Positions 33,419-44,296 of a stretch of 64,000 nt of DNA are shown here, in pieces. Numbering within the stretch: the first letter of the stretch is position 1; every line of letters starts with the position of its first letter. The notes beneath the pieces were generated by a model that did not search any database, was not told the origin of the DNA, and saw only the letters and a program-made list of their open reading frames with translations. The position numbers were made by a program, and so were the translations under genes. The stretch is from Pseudacidovorax sp. NFM-22 (GTDB taxonomy: Bacteria; Pseudomonadota; Gammaproteobacteria; Burkholderiales; Burkholderiaceae_C): the NCBI RefSeq assembly GCF_021401245.1, contig NZ_JACBFY010000006.1, positions 62,001-126,000 on the forward strand, in the 5' to 3' direction.

Positions 33419-33506
33419 CGGTGATCTCCTTGAAGCGAGGGCCTGCCTGCGCGACGCGGCGCTCGGGCCTTGTCACTCCTGCTCCACAGTTGCGGAGGAC
33501 GTGAAC

Positions 33507-33525
33507 TAAGACGACTGGTCATATT
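33507..33525. promoter_or_regulatory. TetR-type operator between the PLD gene and tetR
   Basis: TAAGACGACTGGTCATATT is the reverse complement of the SnoaL-promoter site at 31306-31324 with one change. It overlaps a -10-like TATTAT (33522-33527) for the rightward tetR gene, and CATAAT on the other strand for the leftward PLD gene. Placement suits repression of both. Confidence 0.65.
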
Positions 33526-33591
33526 ATGTCCAGCCAGACCGGCTGGCACAATGCGGACCCCGTTCAACCTCCCGCGCAAGGACGATCAGCC

Positions 33592-34227
33592 ATGGGAAGA
33601 CCCAGTGTCCGGCACAAGCTCGTGGATGCCGCCCTCGATGTGTTCGAGGTGCATGGCTTCAACGGGGCGAGCGTGCAGGACCTGACCGATGCGGCCGGCG
33701 TGCCCAAGGGCTCGTTCTACAACCACTTCGACAGCAAAGAGAAGCTGGCGCTCGAAGCGCTGCAGGCCTACATCGCCCGCAACGGCATCGAGGTGCTGCA
33801 CGACGAGAAGCTGGCGCCGCTGGAGCGGCTGAGGCGCCACTTCCGCGCCAACTGGAAGACGGTGAAGGACCGCGGCTACCGCAGCGGCTGCTTCCTGGGC
33901 GCACTGAGTTCGGAGATCGCCGACAGCCACGAGACCTCGCGCGCGGAATTCGGGCGGCTCTTCCACCACTGGAGCGTGGCCATCGCCGGGGTCATCCGCC
34001 AGGCCCAGGCTGACGGTTCGGTGGCCGCCGCCACCGAGGCGCCGGTGCTCGCCCGCTTCGTGCTCAATGCCTGGCAGGGCACGTTGATCCGCGCGAAGGT
34101 GGTGCGAAGCGATCAGCCCTACGAGGACTTCGTGGCGATGGTCTTCGCCACGCTTCTGGCGCCGCCCGCGGCCCCCGCTGTCGCGGCACCTGCCAAGAAG
34201 GTGCCGCGAGCCGTCCGGCAAAAGTAG
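33592..34227 (+). CDS. TetR-family transcriptional regulator
   Basis: A 211-aa repressor. The N-terminal helix-turn-helix is at about 8-55 (KLVDAALDVFEVHGFNGAS, then DLTDAAGVPKGSFYNHFDSKE), followed by a helical ligand domain (YRSGCFLGALSSEIADSHETSR). The tail is Pro/Ala/Lys-rich and probably disordered. ATG 33592 follows CAAGGACGATC; an in-frame ATG at 33526 would overlap the operator. The one-to-one match of operators upstream of this gene and the SnoaL-like gene indicates they form one regulon with the PLD gene. Confidence 0.88.
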   Translation: MGRPSVRHKLVDAALDVFEVHGFNGASVQDLTDAAGVPKGSFYNHFDSKEKLALEALQAYIARNGIEVLHDEKLAPLERLRRHFRANWKTVKDRGYRSGCFLGALSSEIADSHETSRAEFGRLFHHWSVAIAGVIRQAQADGSVAAATEAPVLARFVLNAWQGTLIRAKVVRSDQPYEDFVAMVFATLLAPPAAPAVAAPAKKVPRAVRQK

Positions 34228-34245
34228 CCCGGCGGCGCGCCGGGC
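34227..34245. terminator. Short GC hairpin between tetR and the ABC permease
   Basis: GCCCGGCG-GCG-CGCCGGGC is a perfect 8-bp stem directly at the tetR stop and 10 bp from the permease stop. The two genes converge here, so it probably ends both transcripts. No T-run is present. Confidence 0.45.
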
Positions 34246-34254
34246 CTGGCGCGC

Positions 34255-35022
34255 TCAGCCGCCCTGCGTGCCCCGGTGCGCCCAGCCCGTGGTGTGCTTC
34301 TCCAGCGCGCTGAAGAGTTCGTACATGACCATGGCCATCGCGCCCACCACCATCAGCCCCGCAAAGGCCAGGCCCATCTGCATGGCCGAGCCGGCCGAGA
34401 TCAGCAGGTAGCCGATGCCTTCGTTGGCGGCGGTCATCTCCGACACCGTGGTGCCGACGAAGGCCAGCGTGATCGCCACCTTGAGCGAGGCATAGAAGTA
34501 GGGCATGGAGCGCGGCAGGCCGATCTTCATCAGCACGTCCCAGCGCTTGGCGCCCAGCACCCGCAGCACGTCCTCCAGCTCCGGCTCCAGCGTGGCCAGG
34601 CCGGTGGCGATGTTGACCATGATCGGGAAGAAGCTGATGAGGAAGGCCGTGAGGATGGCCGGCCCGACCCCGATGCCGAACCACACCACCAGGATCGGCA
34701 CGAAGGCCGCCTTGGGCAGGGCGTTGAAGGCGGTCATGAGCGGGTACATGGCGGCATAGGCCAGGCGCGAGCTGCCGATCACGAAACCCAGCAGCACGCC
34801 CACCACGATGGCGAGGCCGAAGCCCGCCATCGTCACCCAGAAGGTGCGCCAGGCATGGCCGGCGATGATGGCCTTGAATTCCCAGAACTGGGTCCAGATG
34901 CGCCAGGGGCTGGGGAAGATGAATTCCGAGACGGCGAAGGCCGAGCAGATGATCTGCCACAGCAGGATCACGGCCACCAGCAGCAGCCATGGCGACCAGC
35001 GTTCGAGCAATTTGTTGTTCAT
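34255..35022 (-). CDS. ABC transporter permease, SsuC/TauC/ThiX-like
   Basis: A 255-aa inner-membrane permease of the BPD_transp_1 family with six predicted helices. The EAA-loop equivalent is LEDVLRVLGAKRWDVLMKIGLPRSMPYF (written in parts: EDVLRVLGAK, then GLPRSMPY). Length and sequence match importers for sulfonates, taurine, nitrate or the thiamin pyrimidine. It is the last gene of an operon of receptor, ATPase and permease; 24 bp separate it from the ATPase stop. Confidence 0.9.
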   Translation of the reverse strand: MNNKLLERWSPWLLLVAVILLWQIICSAFAVSEFIFPSPWRIWTQFWEFKAIIAGHAWRTFWVTMAGFGLAIVVGVLLGFVIGSSRLAYAAMYPLMTAFNALPKAAFVPILVVWFGIGVGPAILTAFLISFFPIMVNIATGLATLEPELEDVLRVLGAKRWDVLMKIGLPRSMPYFYASLKVAITLAFVGTTVSEMTAANEGIGYLLISAGSAMQMGLAFAGLMVVGAMAMVMYELFSALEKHTTGWAHRGTQGG

Positions 35023-35046
35023 GGGCGGACGGCTCCCTGAGCGTTC

Positions 35047-35892
35047 TTACTGGGGCAGCGGCACGGCGGGTGCGCCGGTGGCGGCGCCCTGGCGGATGGC
35101 GCCGATGTGGCCGCGCAACTCGTGCACGATGTCGCTGAATTCCTTGGTGTAGGTCACTTCGAGCTCGCGCGGGCGCGGCAGCTCGATCTCGCGCTTGACC
35201 ACGAAGCGGCCGGGTGACTTGCTCATCACGTACACCGTGTCGGCCAGGAAGACCGATTCGCGCAGGTCGTGCGTCACCAGGATCACGTTGAAGCGCTGCT
35301 CGGTCCAGAGGTCGCGCAGGATGCACCACAGCTCCTCGCGGGTGAAGGCATCGAGCGCGCCGAAGGGCTCGTCCAGCAGCAGCATCTTGGGCTCGTGGAT
35401 CAGCGCGCGGCAGATGCTGGCGCGCTGCTGCATGCCGCCCGACAGCTGCCAGGGGAACTTGTCCTCGTAGCCGGCCAGGCCCACCTTCTGGAGCAGGCGG
35501 CGGGCGCGCTCCTCGTAGTCCTTCTTCTTGGCCTTGAAGGTGGAGCGGTAGGGCTCCACGATCTCCAGCGGCAGGAGCACGTTGTCCACCGTGGTGCGCC
35601 ACGGCAGCAGCGACGGCGCCTGGAAGGCCATGCCCGAAATCTTGAGCGGCCCGGTCACCGGCTGGCCGTCGATGCGGATCTTGCCCATCGACGGCATTTT
35701 CAGGCCGGTGGTGAGCTTCATGAAGGTGGACTTGCCGCAGCCCGAGGGGCCGACGATGGCGATGAACTCGCCCTTCTTCACCTTGAGGTCGATGGCCTCG
35801 ACGGCGAAGTGGTTCTCGCGCAGCAACTGCTCGTTGTAGGCGAGCCAGACGTCCTGGAAGTCGACGAAGGGGGTGGCGTTTTGCGTGTCCAT
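35047..35892 (-). CDS. ABC transporter ATPase, SsuB/TauB-like
   Basis: A 281-aa nucleotide-binding subunit. Walker A GPSGCGKST at 48-56, Q-loop in FQAPSLLPWRT, signature LSGGMQQRASICRAL, Walker B MLLLDEPFGALD and the switch His in LVTHDLRE are all present. A C-terminal extension of about 30 residues follows the NBD. ATG 35892 is preferred; upstream in-frame codons lie in the 78-bp gap after the receptor gene. It powers the importer formed with the neighbouring permease and receptor, and might also serve the orphan receptor at 17274. Confidence 0.92.
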   Translation of the reverse strand: MDTQNATPFVDFQDVWLAYNEQLLRENHFAVEAIDLKVKKGEFIAIVGPSGCGKSTFMKLTTGLKMPSMGKIRIDGQPVTGPLKISGMAFQAPSLLPWRTTVDNVLLPLEIVEPYRSTFKAKKKDYEERARRLLQKVGLAGYEDKFPWQLSGGMQQRASICRALIHEPKMLLLDEPFGALDAFTREELWCILRDLWTEQRFNVILVTHDLRESVFLADTVYVMSKSPGRFVVKREIELPRPRELEVTYTKEFSDIVHELRGHIGAIRQGAATGAPAVPLPQ

Positions 35893-35970
35893 GGGCGGTG
35901 CACAAGAAACGGCCTGCGCCGGCCGCAACGGGCCGGCCACAGGCCGAGGATGAGAAGGCGCGGGCGCCGC

Positions 35971-37002
35971 TTACTTCTTGAGGATGGCCAGCTCGGCGGC
36001 CGGCGGCAGCACGGAGCCGTTCCACACGGCCTCGGGCTTGACGCGGGTCTTGGTGCCGTAGGCGTCGGACACCTGCGAGGCCATCAGCGCCAGGCGCGAC
36101 GGCACCACGTTGCCGAAGCCTTCGGCGCGGGCGTCGGGGCTGTTGATGACGGTGTCGATGGCCAGCTGCAGGCGGCGCGTCTCCAGCTTGGTGTCGATGA
36201 TGCCGTCGCGGGCCTTGACCGACTCGATGGCCACGGCCGGGTTGGCGATGACTTCCTTGGCGCCCTTGGTGAAGGCCGACAGGAAGGCCTTGACCACCTG
36301 CGGCTTCTCGGCCAGCAGCTTGGGCGAGACGATGATGGCGTTGCCGTAGAGCTTCACGCCGTAGTCGGGATAGGGCAGCACCACCACGTCGCTGGCCTTG
36401 GCGCCGCGGGCTTCGAGGTTGAGCAGCGAAGTGAAGGTGAAGCCGGTGATGGCGTCGATGTCGCCGCGGATCAGCATGGTCTCGCGCAGCGTCGGGTCCA
36501 TCGCCGTCCAGGTGACGTTGGTGATGTTGTTGGCCTTGGCGAAGATGGGGAAGGCGCGGCGGCCGGCGTCGAACACCGGGGCGCCCAGCTTCTTGCCCGA
36601 GAGGTCGGCCGGCTTGGTGATGCCGCTCTTCTTGAGCGCCATGGCCGAGGCCGGCGTGTTGTTGTAGACCATCATGACCGCGACCGGCTTGTTGGGGCTG
36701 TCGGGGTTGTTGGCGTGGAACTCCATCAGGGCCGCCAGGTCGGCGAAGCCCATGTCGTAGGCGCCCGAGGCCACGCGGGTGACGGTGCCGCCCGAGCCGT
36801 TGCCGGCGTCGATGGTCACGTCGATGCCGGCCTGCTTGAAGTAGCCCTTGGCGGCCGGGTGCAGGAACAGGGCGGCGGGGCCTTCGAAGCGCCAGTCCAG
36901 CTGGAACTTGATCGGCGTGGTGGCCTGGGCATGGGCCGCGCCCAGGCCGAGGGCGAAGGCCGAGGCGGCCAGGAAGGACTGCAGGACTTGTCGCTTGTTC
37001 AT
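35971..37002 (-). CDS. ABC substrate-binding protein, NMT1/SsuA-like
   Basis: A 343-aa periplasmic receptor, first gene of the importer operon. Signal peptide MNKRQVLQSFLAASAFALGL, cleavage near AHAQA. The mature start IKFQLDWRFEGPAALFLHPAAKGYF follows the NMT1 pattern, and DAGNGSGGTVTRVASGAYD lines the ligand site. It is paralogous to the orphan receptor at 17274. The ligand could be a pyrimidine precursor, sulfonate or aromatic acid; neighbours do not tell. The leader contains palindromes described separately. Confidence 0.9.
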   Translation of the reverse strand: MNKRQVLQSFLAASAFALGLGAAHAQATTPIKFQLDWRFEGPAALFLHPAAKGYFKQAGIDVTIDAGNGSGGTVTRVASGAYDMGFADLAALMEFHANNPDSPNKPVAVMMVYNNTPASAMALKKSGITKPADLSGKKLGAPVFDAGRRAFPIFAKANNITNVTWTAMDPTLRETMLIRGDIDAITGFTFTSLLNLEARGAKASDVVVLPYPDYGVKLYGNAIIVSPKLLAEKPQVVKAFLSAFTKGAKEVIANPAVAIESVKARDGIIDTKLETRRLQLAIDTVINSPDARAEGFGNVVPSRLALMASQVSDAYGTKTRVKPEAVWNGSVLPPAAELAILKK

Positions 37003-37080
37003 GAAGACTCTCGCTGAGGGATGTGGCAGGAAAAAGCAATAACGGTGCCTGCACCGTTGGGGTGCGATCCTCAGCCTTGC
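37003..37080 (-). promoter_or_regulatory. Structured leader of the ABC importer operon
   Basis: Read on the minus strand, the leader contains AACGGTGC-N2-GCACCGTT (37041-37058, perfect 8-bp arms). Outside it, GCTGAGG (near 37070) can pair with CCTCAGC (near 37014), the latter next to the GAGAG ribosome site of the receptor gene. The nested pairings could form an RNA switch or simply contain a repressor operator. It has scattered resemblance to a TPP riboswitch but lacks that element's conserved second half. Confidence 0.4.
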
Positions 37081-37118
37081 GCCAAAGCGGTGCACCCGGG
37101 TCATCCCGGAGCGGACAG

Positions 37119-37153
37119 CAAAACGCCCCACGGCGTGCACGCACGTGGGGCGT
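37119..37153 (-). terminator. Rho-independent terminator of maeB
   Basis: ACGCCCCACG (37123-37132) pairs perfectly with CGTGGGGCGT (37144-37153) around an 11-nt loop. On the minus strand it is followed by TTTTGC. It begins 38 bp after the maeB stop, a suitable place for its terminator. Confidence 0.7.
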
Positions 37154-37190
37154 CGATGCGCCAAGTTGGCGCGTCTTCAGCGGCGGGAAC

Positions 37191-39491
<2,301 letters not shown>

Positions 39492-39820
39492 GCAATCTCC
39501 TTGGGGACGGGAAACGGTCGGATTCGGGGGAAGGGGGCCGAGGCTAACGCAAGGGCGCTCGCCTGCGGGCTTGGGTGCGGGCGGGCCTTCGGGCATCCCA
39601 TGCCGATCAGGCATGGCGTGATGCATGGCTGCCGCCGAGGGTGGGGCGGTCCCGGGCGCCGGTGAACCCGGCTGGGGTGGGGCCGGTCCGGGGGCAGATT
39701 GTCGCGCGGACCTGGGCGCCGCACCGTGGCTGCGACCACGGTTTCCTACACTGCCGCCGTCGCGTGGGCACGGTCAACTCGGCTGCGCACGGCGGCAATA
39801 CCAAAAAGGGAGTGTCAAGA
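39492..39820. other. 329-bp gap between divergent maeB and lipoprotein genes
   Basis: No gene is seen here. A small hairpin, ACCGTGG-N6-CCACGGT, lies at 39723-39742, followed by a -10-like TACACT at 39747-39752 that could serve the rightward lipoprotein gene. No convincing -35 was found and nothing else is recognised. Confidence 0.4.
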
Positions 39821-40432
39821 ATGATCCGTTCCACCCGATCGGGCCGCCGGCGTGCGGCCCTGGCGCTGGGCGCCACTGTGTTGGCCCTGGGCGGCTGCGC
39901 CACGCGGCTGCAACCGCCCATCACCGGCTATCTCTGCTGCAACCTGCCGGTGCAGAGCGACATCATCTATGCGAGCAATGTGCTGGGCGGCCCCGTGGCC
40001 CGGCTGGGCCTGCCGGTGCGCGTCGAGCAGACCAAGCGCCATGCCTATTTCTGGGGCTATGTCGGCAACACCTACATGGGCTTCACGGACGACGTGACCC
40101 CCGGTTCGCGCAGCGCGACCGGCTCGCGCGAGTGGCTGGGCCGTATCGTGGTGTCGCAGGACCCCGCAGCCCGGTTGGCCACCTGGTCCACCGACGTGCA
40201 GCGCGCCGTCCGCAGCGGCCGCGTGCGGCAGGGGATGACGCGCGAGCAGGTGGCGATGGCCTTGGGCTATCCCTCGGCAGAGCTCACGCCGGAGCCGGCC
40301 ACGGCCCCGTCCTGGGCCTATTACACGATGCAGGACGAGCAGCCGGTGACGCTCCGGTTCGACACGCAGGGACGGCTGGAGCGCGTCGATGGCTCCGAGG
40401 ACGCCAAGGCGCTGGTCGACCCGGGGCTCTGA
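39821..40432 (+). CDS. Putative outer-membrane lipoprotein with SmpA/OmlA-like C-terminus
   Basis: A 203-aa exported lipoprotein: a basic start, hydrophobic AALALGATVLALGGC with lipobox Cys26, then an unfamiliar middle part (GYLCCNLPVQSDIIYASNVLGG). The C-terminal section RVRQGMTREQVAMALGYPSAE resembles the BamE/SmpA fold, where this phrase marks the first helix. AAAAGGGAG precedes ATG 39821. Monocistronic; its stop is 9 bp from that of the convergent glxR gene. Function unknown beyond envelope localisation. Confidence 0.75.
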   Translation: MIRSTRSGRRRAALALGATVLALGGCATRLQPPITGYLCCNLPVQSDIIYASNVLGGPVARLGLPVRVEQTKRHAYFWGYVGNTYMGFTDDVTPGSRSATGSREWLGRIVVSQDPAARLATWSTDVQRAVRSGRVRQGMTREQVAMALGYPSAELTPEPATAPSWAYYTMQDEQPVTLRFDTQGRLERVDGSEDAKALVDPGL

Positions 40433-40441
40433 CGTCGGGGT

Positions 40442-41416
40442 TCAGCTGGTGGCGTCGGGCGCCACGGGATGCCCGGCCATGGCCTCCAGCGCGCGTACGA
40501 GCGCGGAATGGTCCGCCTGGCCGTGGCCGAGGGCGGCGCAGGCGTTCATCAGCTGCGCCGCGCTGGCCGTCTGCGGCAGGGCAACGCCCAGGCTGCGGGC
40601 GCTTTGCATCGCAAGGTTCAGGTCCTTCTGGTGCAGCGCGATGCGAAAGCCGGGCGCGAAGCTGCGGGTGATCATGCGCTCGCCATGCACTTCGAGGATG
40701 CGGCTGGCCGCGAAGCCGCCCATCAGCGCCTGCCGCACCTTGGCCGGGTCGGCGCCGGCCTTGCTGGCAAAGACCAGCGCCTCGCCGACGGCCGCGATGT
40801 TGAGCGCCACGATGATCTGGTTGGCGACTTTGGTGATCTGGCCGGCGCCGACCTCGCCGACGCGGGTGACGTTGCGGCCCATCGTGTGCAGCAGCGGGCG
40901 CACGCCCTCGAACACCGCCTCGTCGCCGCCGCACATGATCGTGAGGCTGGCGGCCTTGGCACCGACCTCGCCTCCGGAGACGGGCGCATCGACGTAGCCG
41001 GCACCGAGTGCCACGATGCGACAGGCGAAGTCCTGCGTGGCGATGGGGTCGATGGAACTGCAGTCCACCACGGTCTTGCCCGCGCCGCCGCCGGGCGCGT
41101 CGGCCAGGCCCTCGGCCACGCCGTGCTCGCCGAACAGCACCTTCTCGACGTCGGGCGTGTCCGGCACCGTGAGGAAGACGACCTCTGCATGGCGGGTCAC
41201 CTCGGCCGCGCTGGCGCAGACCTCGGCCCGGCCGGCCAGCGCCGCCGGTACCTGGCCGCGGGTATGGACGAAGAGCGTGTGGCCAGCCGCGGCCAGGTGG
41301 CCGGCCATGGGCGTGCCCATGATGCCGAGGCCGATGAAGCCGATGCGGCGGGGTTCCATCGGCTTGCCGGTCGGCGGGCCATCGGTGTGGGTGTCGCGGT
41401 GCGTGTGGGTGTTCAT
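40442..41416 (-). CDS. glxR: Tartronate semialdehyde reductase (2-hydroxy-3-oxopropionate reductase)
   Basis: A 324-aa beta-hydroxyacid dehydrogenase that reduces tartronate semialdehyde to D-glycerate. NAD(P) motif IGFIGLGIMGTPMAGHLAAAG at 25-45 (first part GLGIMG), substrate motif DAPVSGGEVGA, and the catalytic Lys in GQITKVANQIIVALN. A 20-residue His/Thr-rich N-terminal extension (THTHRDTHTDG) precedes the domain; the start could be internal, at the Met of MEPRRIGF. Last gene of the gcl-hyi-glxR unit. Confidence 0.9.
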   Translation of the reverse strand: MNTHTHRDTHTDGPPTGKPMEPRRIGFIGLGIMGTPMAGHLAAAGHTLFVHTRGQVPAALAGRAEVCASAAEVTRHAEVVFLTVPDTPDVEKVLFGEHGVAEGLADAPGGGAGKTVVDCSSIDPIATQDFACRIVALGAGYVDAPVSGGEVGAKAASLTIMCGGDEAVFEGVRPLLHTMGRNVTRVGEVGAGQITKVANQIIVALNIAAVGEALVFASKAGADPAKVRQALMGGFAASRILEVHGERMITRSFAPGFRIALHQKDLNLAMQSARSLGVALPQTASAAQLMNACAALGHGQADHSALVRALEAMAGHPVAPDATS

Positions 41417-41457
41417 GGGGCGGGTCTCCTTCAGTGCTTCGTTGGCGGCCGTGCGGC

Positions 41458-42237
41458 TCAGGCGGCCAGGGCGCGCATCCAGCCCAGGCCTTCCTGCGTG
41501 CTGGCGCGCGGCTTGTATTCGCAGCCGATCCAGCCCTCATAGCCCAGCGCGTCGATCTGCTGGAACAGCCAGCGGTAATGGATCTCGCCCGTGCCCGGCT
41601 CGCCGCGGCCGGGGTTGTCGGCCACCTGGATGTGGCCGATGCGGCCCAGGTGCCGGCTCAGGGTGCCCGCCAGTTCGCCTTCCATGCGCTGGGCGTGGTA
41701 GATGTCGTACTGGATGCGCAGGTTGGCCTCTCCCACCTGGTCGAGCAGGGCCAACGCTTGGTCGGTGCGGGTAAGGGCGAAGCCGGGAATGTCGAAGTGG
41801 TTGATGGGCTCGACCAGCAGCCGAAGCCCGGCGTCTTCCAGCGCGCGGGCCGCGAAGCGCAGGTTGTCGACCAGCACCGGCTGCACGTCGGCGCAGGTCG
41901 CGCCTTCGGGCAGCTTGCCGACCAGGCAGTTCAGCTGCGGGCAGCCGAGCGTCTTCGCATAGCCGATGGCGCGGCCCACGCCGTCGCGGAACTCGGCCAC
42001 GCGGTCCGGATGGCAGGCGATGCCGCGCTCGCCCGCCGCCCAGTCGCCGGCGGGCAGGTTGTGCAGCACCTGCACCAGGCCGCGGGCACGCAAGGCCTCG
42101 GCCAGTTCGCGGGCTTCGAAGTCGTAGGGGAAGAGGTATTCCACCCCTTCGAAGCCGGCGCGGGCGGCGGCCTCGAAGCGCTGCAGGAAGGGCAGCTCGG
42201 TGAACAGCATGGTCAGGTTGGCGGCAAAGCGGGGCAT
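41458..42237 (-). CDS. hyi: Hydroxypyruvate isomerase
   Basis: A 259-aa TIM-barrel isomerase interconverting hydroxypyruvate and tartronate semialdehyde. Family stretches: MPRFAANLTMLFTELPFLQR at the start, EPINHFDIPGF and QYDIYHAQRMEG as metal-site segments, HIQVADNPGRGEPGTGEI, and a final GCEYKP. ATG 42237 was chosen since upstream codons are not conserved-looking. It lies between gcl and glxR in one leftward operon, 41 bp before glxR. Confidence 0.92.
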   Translation of the reverse strand: MPRFAANLTMLFTELPFLQRFEAAARAGFEGVEYLFPYDFEARELAEALRARGLVQVLHNLPAGDWAAGERGIACHPDRVAEFRDGVGRAIGYAKTLGCPQLNCLVGKLPEGATCADVQPVLVDNLRFAARALEDAGLRLLVEPINHFDIPGFALTRTDQALALLDQVGEANLRIQYDIYHAQRMEGELAGTLSRHLGRIGHIQVADNPGRGEPGTGEIHYRWLFQQIDALGYEGWIGCEYKPRASTQEGLGWMRALAA

Positions 42238-42328
42238 GGCAGTCTCTTGATTTCGGAATGGGACGGTGCTCAGCAGGCGTGAGTGAATCCGGCGTGGCCG
42301 AGCGGCCATGGCGGGTTCGCTCGCACCT

Positions 42329-44122
42329 TCAATCGAGCATGGCGGCGGCAAGTGCCGTGGGTGCGTCGGCGATGCCAGCGGCCAGCGGTTCGAACTCGCG
42401 GATGGCGTCGATCTCGGTGCCCATGGCGATGTTGGTCACGCGCTCCAGCATCACCTCGATCACCACCGGCACGCGGTGCTCGGCCATCAGCGCCTCGGCC
42501 TGGTCGAGCGCGGGTTGCATCTCCTCGGGCCGCTGCACGCGGATGGCCTTGCAGCCCAGGCCCTCGACCACCTTCTTGTGGTCCACGCCGTAGTGGCGCT
42601 CGATGCCGGCGTCGGGCGCGGCATTGATGTTCTCGAAGCCCAACTGCACGCAGTAGTCCATGTCGAAGCCGCGCTGCGCCTGGCGGATCAGGCCCAGGTA
42701 GCTGTTGTTGACCACGATGTGGAGGTAGGGCAGCTTGAACTGCGCGCCCACGGCCAGTTCCTCGACCATGAACTGGAAGTCGTAGTCGCCCGACAGCGCC
42801 ACCACGCGGCGTGACGGGTCGGCGGCGCGTACGCCCAGGGCGGCCGGCACCGTCCAGCCCAGCGGGCCGGCCTGGCCGCAGTTGATCCAGTGCCGCGGCT
42901 GGTAGACGTGCAGGAACTGCGCGGCGGCGATCTGCGACAGGCCGATGGTGCTGACGTAGCAGGTCTCGCGGTCGAAGTGCCGGTTCATGCACTGGTAGAC
43001 GCGCTGCGGCTTCATGGGCACGTCGGCGAAGTCGGTCTTGCGCAGCATCGTGCGCTTGCGTTCGCGGCACTCGGCGGCCCAGGCGCTGCGGTCGGGCAGG
43101 CGACCCTCGGCCTTCATCGCCTCGGCCACTTCGACGAACAGCGCCAAGGCCGCGCTGGCGTCCGACACGATGCCGAAGTCGGGCATGAACACGCGGCCGA
43201 TCTGCGTGGGCTCGATGTCCACATGCACGAAGGTCCGGCCGTGCGTGTAGACGTCGACCGAGCCCGTGTGCCGATTGGCCCAGCGGTTGCCGATGCCCAG
43301 CACGAAGTCACTGGCCAGCAGCGCGGCGTTGCCGTAGCGATGGCTGGTCTGCAGGCCGCACATGCCGGCCATCAGCGGATGGTCGTCCGGGATGCTGCCC
43401 CAGCCCATCAGCGTCGGGATGACCGGCGTGCCGGTCAGCTCGGCCAAGTGCACCAGCAGCGCGCTGGCGTCAGCATTGATGACGCCGCCGCCGGCCACGA
43501 TCAACGGCCGCTCGGCCGCATTCAGCATGGCCAGCGCCTTCTCTATCTGCGCCCGCGTGGCGGCCGGCTTGTAGGCTGGCAGCGGGGCATAGGTGTCGAT
43601 GTCGAACTCGATCTCGGCCATCTGCACGTCGAAGGGCAGGTCGATGAGCACCGGCCCCGGCCGGCCCGAGCGCATCAGGTGGAAGGCCTGCTGGAAGACC
43701 TGCGGCACCTGCGCTGGCTCGCGCACGGTGACGGCCCACTTGGTGACGGGCTTGGCGATGGATTCGATGTCCACGGCCTGGAAGTCCTCCTTGTAGAGCC
43801 GGGCCCGCGGCGCCTGGCCCGTGATGCACAGGATGGGGATGGAGTCGGCCGATGCCGAATAGAGCCCCGTGATCATGTCGGTGCCCGCCGGGCCCGAGGT
43901 GCCGATGCACACGCCGATGTTGCCGGCCACCGCCCGGGTGTAGCCCTCGGCCATGTGCGAGGCGCCTTCCACATGCCGCGCCAGGATGTGGCCGATGCCG
44001 CCATGGGCGCGCAGCGCGGCGTACAGCGGATTGATGGCGGCGCCGGGCACCCCGAAGGCCTGCGTGATGCCCTCGCGTTCCATCACCAGCACGGCGGCCT
44101 GGGCCGCGGTCATTCTTGCCAT
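42329..44122 (-). CDS. gcl: Glyoxylate carboligase
   Basis: A 597-aa thiamin-diphosphate enzyme that condenses two glyoxylates to tartronate semialdehyde and CO2. The usual catalytic Glu of this superfamily is Val51 here ([15 protein letters not shown]), the hallmark of Gcl. ThDP/Mg binding is visible as [21 protein letters not shown] followed by [13 protein letters not shown]. Length equals E. coli Gcl (593). First gene of gcl-hyi-glxR. No glycerate kinase or regulator is adjacent, and the 174-bp gap upstream toward ppc holds only the probable ppc terminator. Confidence 0.95.
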   Translation of the reverse strand: MARMTAAQAAVLVMEREGITQAFGVPGAAINPLYAALRAHGGIGHILARHVEGASHMAEGYTRAVAGNIGVCIGTSGPAGTDMITGLYSASADSIPILCITGQAPRARLYKEDFQAVDIESIAKPVTKWAVTVREPAQVPQVFQQAFHLMRSGRPGPVLIDLPFDVQMAEIEFDIDTYAPLPAYKPAATRAQIEKALAMLNAAERPLIVAGGGVINADASALLVHLAELTGTPVIPTLMGWGSIPDDHPLMAGMCGLQTSHRYGNAALLASDFVLGIGNRWANRHTGSVDVYTHGRTFVHVDIEPTQIGRVFMPDFGIVSDASAALALFVEVAEAMKAEGRLPDRSAWAAECRERKRTMLRKTDFADVPMKPQRVYQCMNRHFDRETCYVSTIGLSQIAAAQFLHVYQPRHWINCGQAGPLGWTVPAALGVRAADPSRRVVALSGDYDFQFMVEELAVGAQFKLPYLHIVVNNSYLGLIRQAQRGFDMDYCVQLGFENINAAPDAGIERHYGVDHKKVVEGLGCKAIRVQRPEEMQPALDQAEALMAEHRVPVVIEVMLERVTNIAMGTEIDAIREFEPLAAGIADAPTALAAAMLD

Positions 44123-44235
44123 GAGTGGTCTCCTCGTTCGATGGATCGCACTCTAGGAAGGGCGAGGCGAACGCAGAAGACGCAGGCGGGCGATAAGCGC
44201 TATTCCGTCAGCGAATGGCGCGGCCCGCACGGGCG

Positions 44236-44270
44236 AAGAAAAGCCGCGCGGGCCCTGGGCCGGCGCGGCT
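44236..44270 (-). terminator. Probable ppc terminator
   Basis: AGCCGCGC (44242-44249) pairs with GCGCGGCT (44263-44270). On the minus strand the hairpin is followed by TTTTCTTC (44236-44243), a serviceable T-rich tail. It begins 26 bp past the ppc stop. Confidence 0.6.
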
Positions 44271-44296
44271 GTGCGAGGGCGGGTGCCGCCGAAGAA

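Noticed and set aside
37003-37110. TPP riboswitch upstream of an NMT1-like importer
   Set aside because: GGGTGC and GGCTGAG fragments occur, but the conserved CUGAGA is altered and the ACCUGAUC...UAAU half is missing.
34064-37144. A 1026-codon minus-strand frame through the ABC importer genes
   Set aside because: It runs across three clear genes in another frame of the same strand and lacks their motifs; only the three individual genes make sense.
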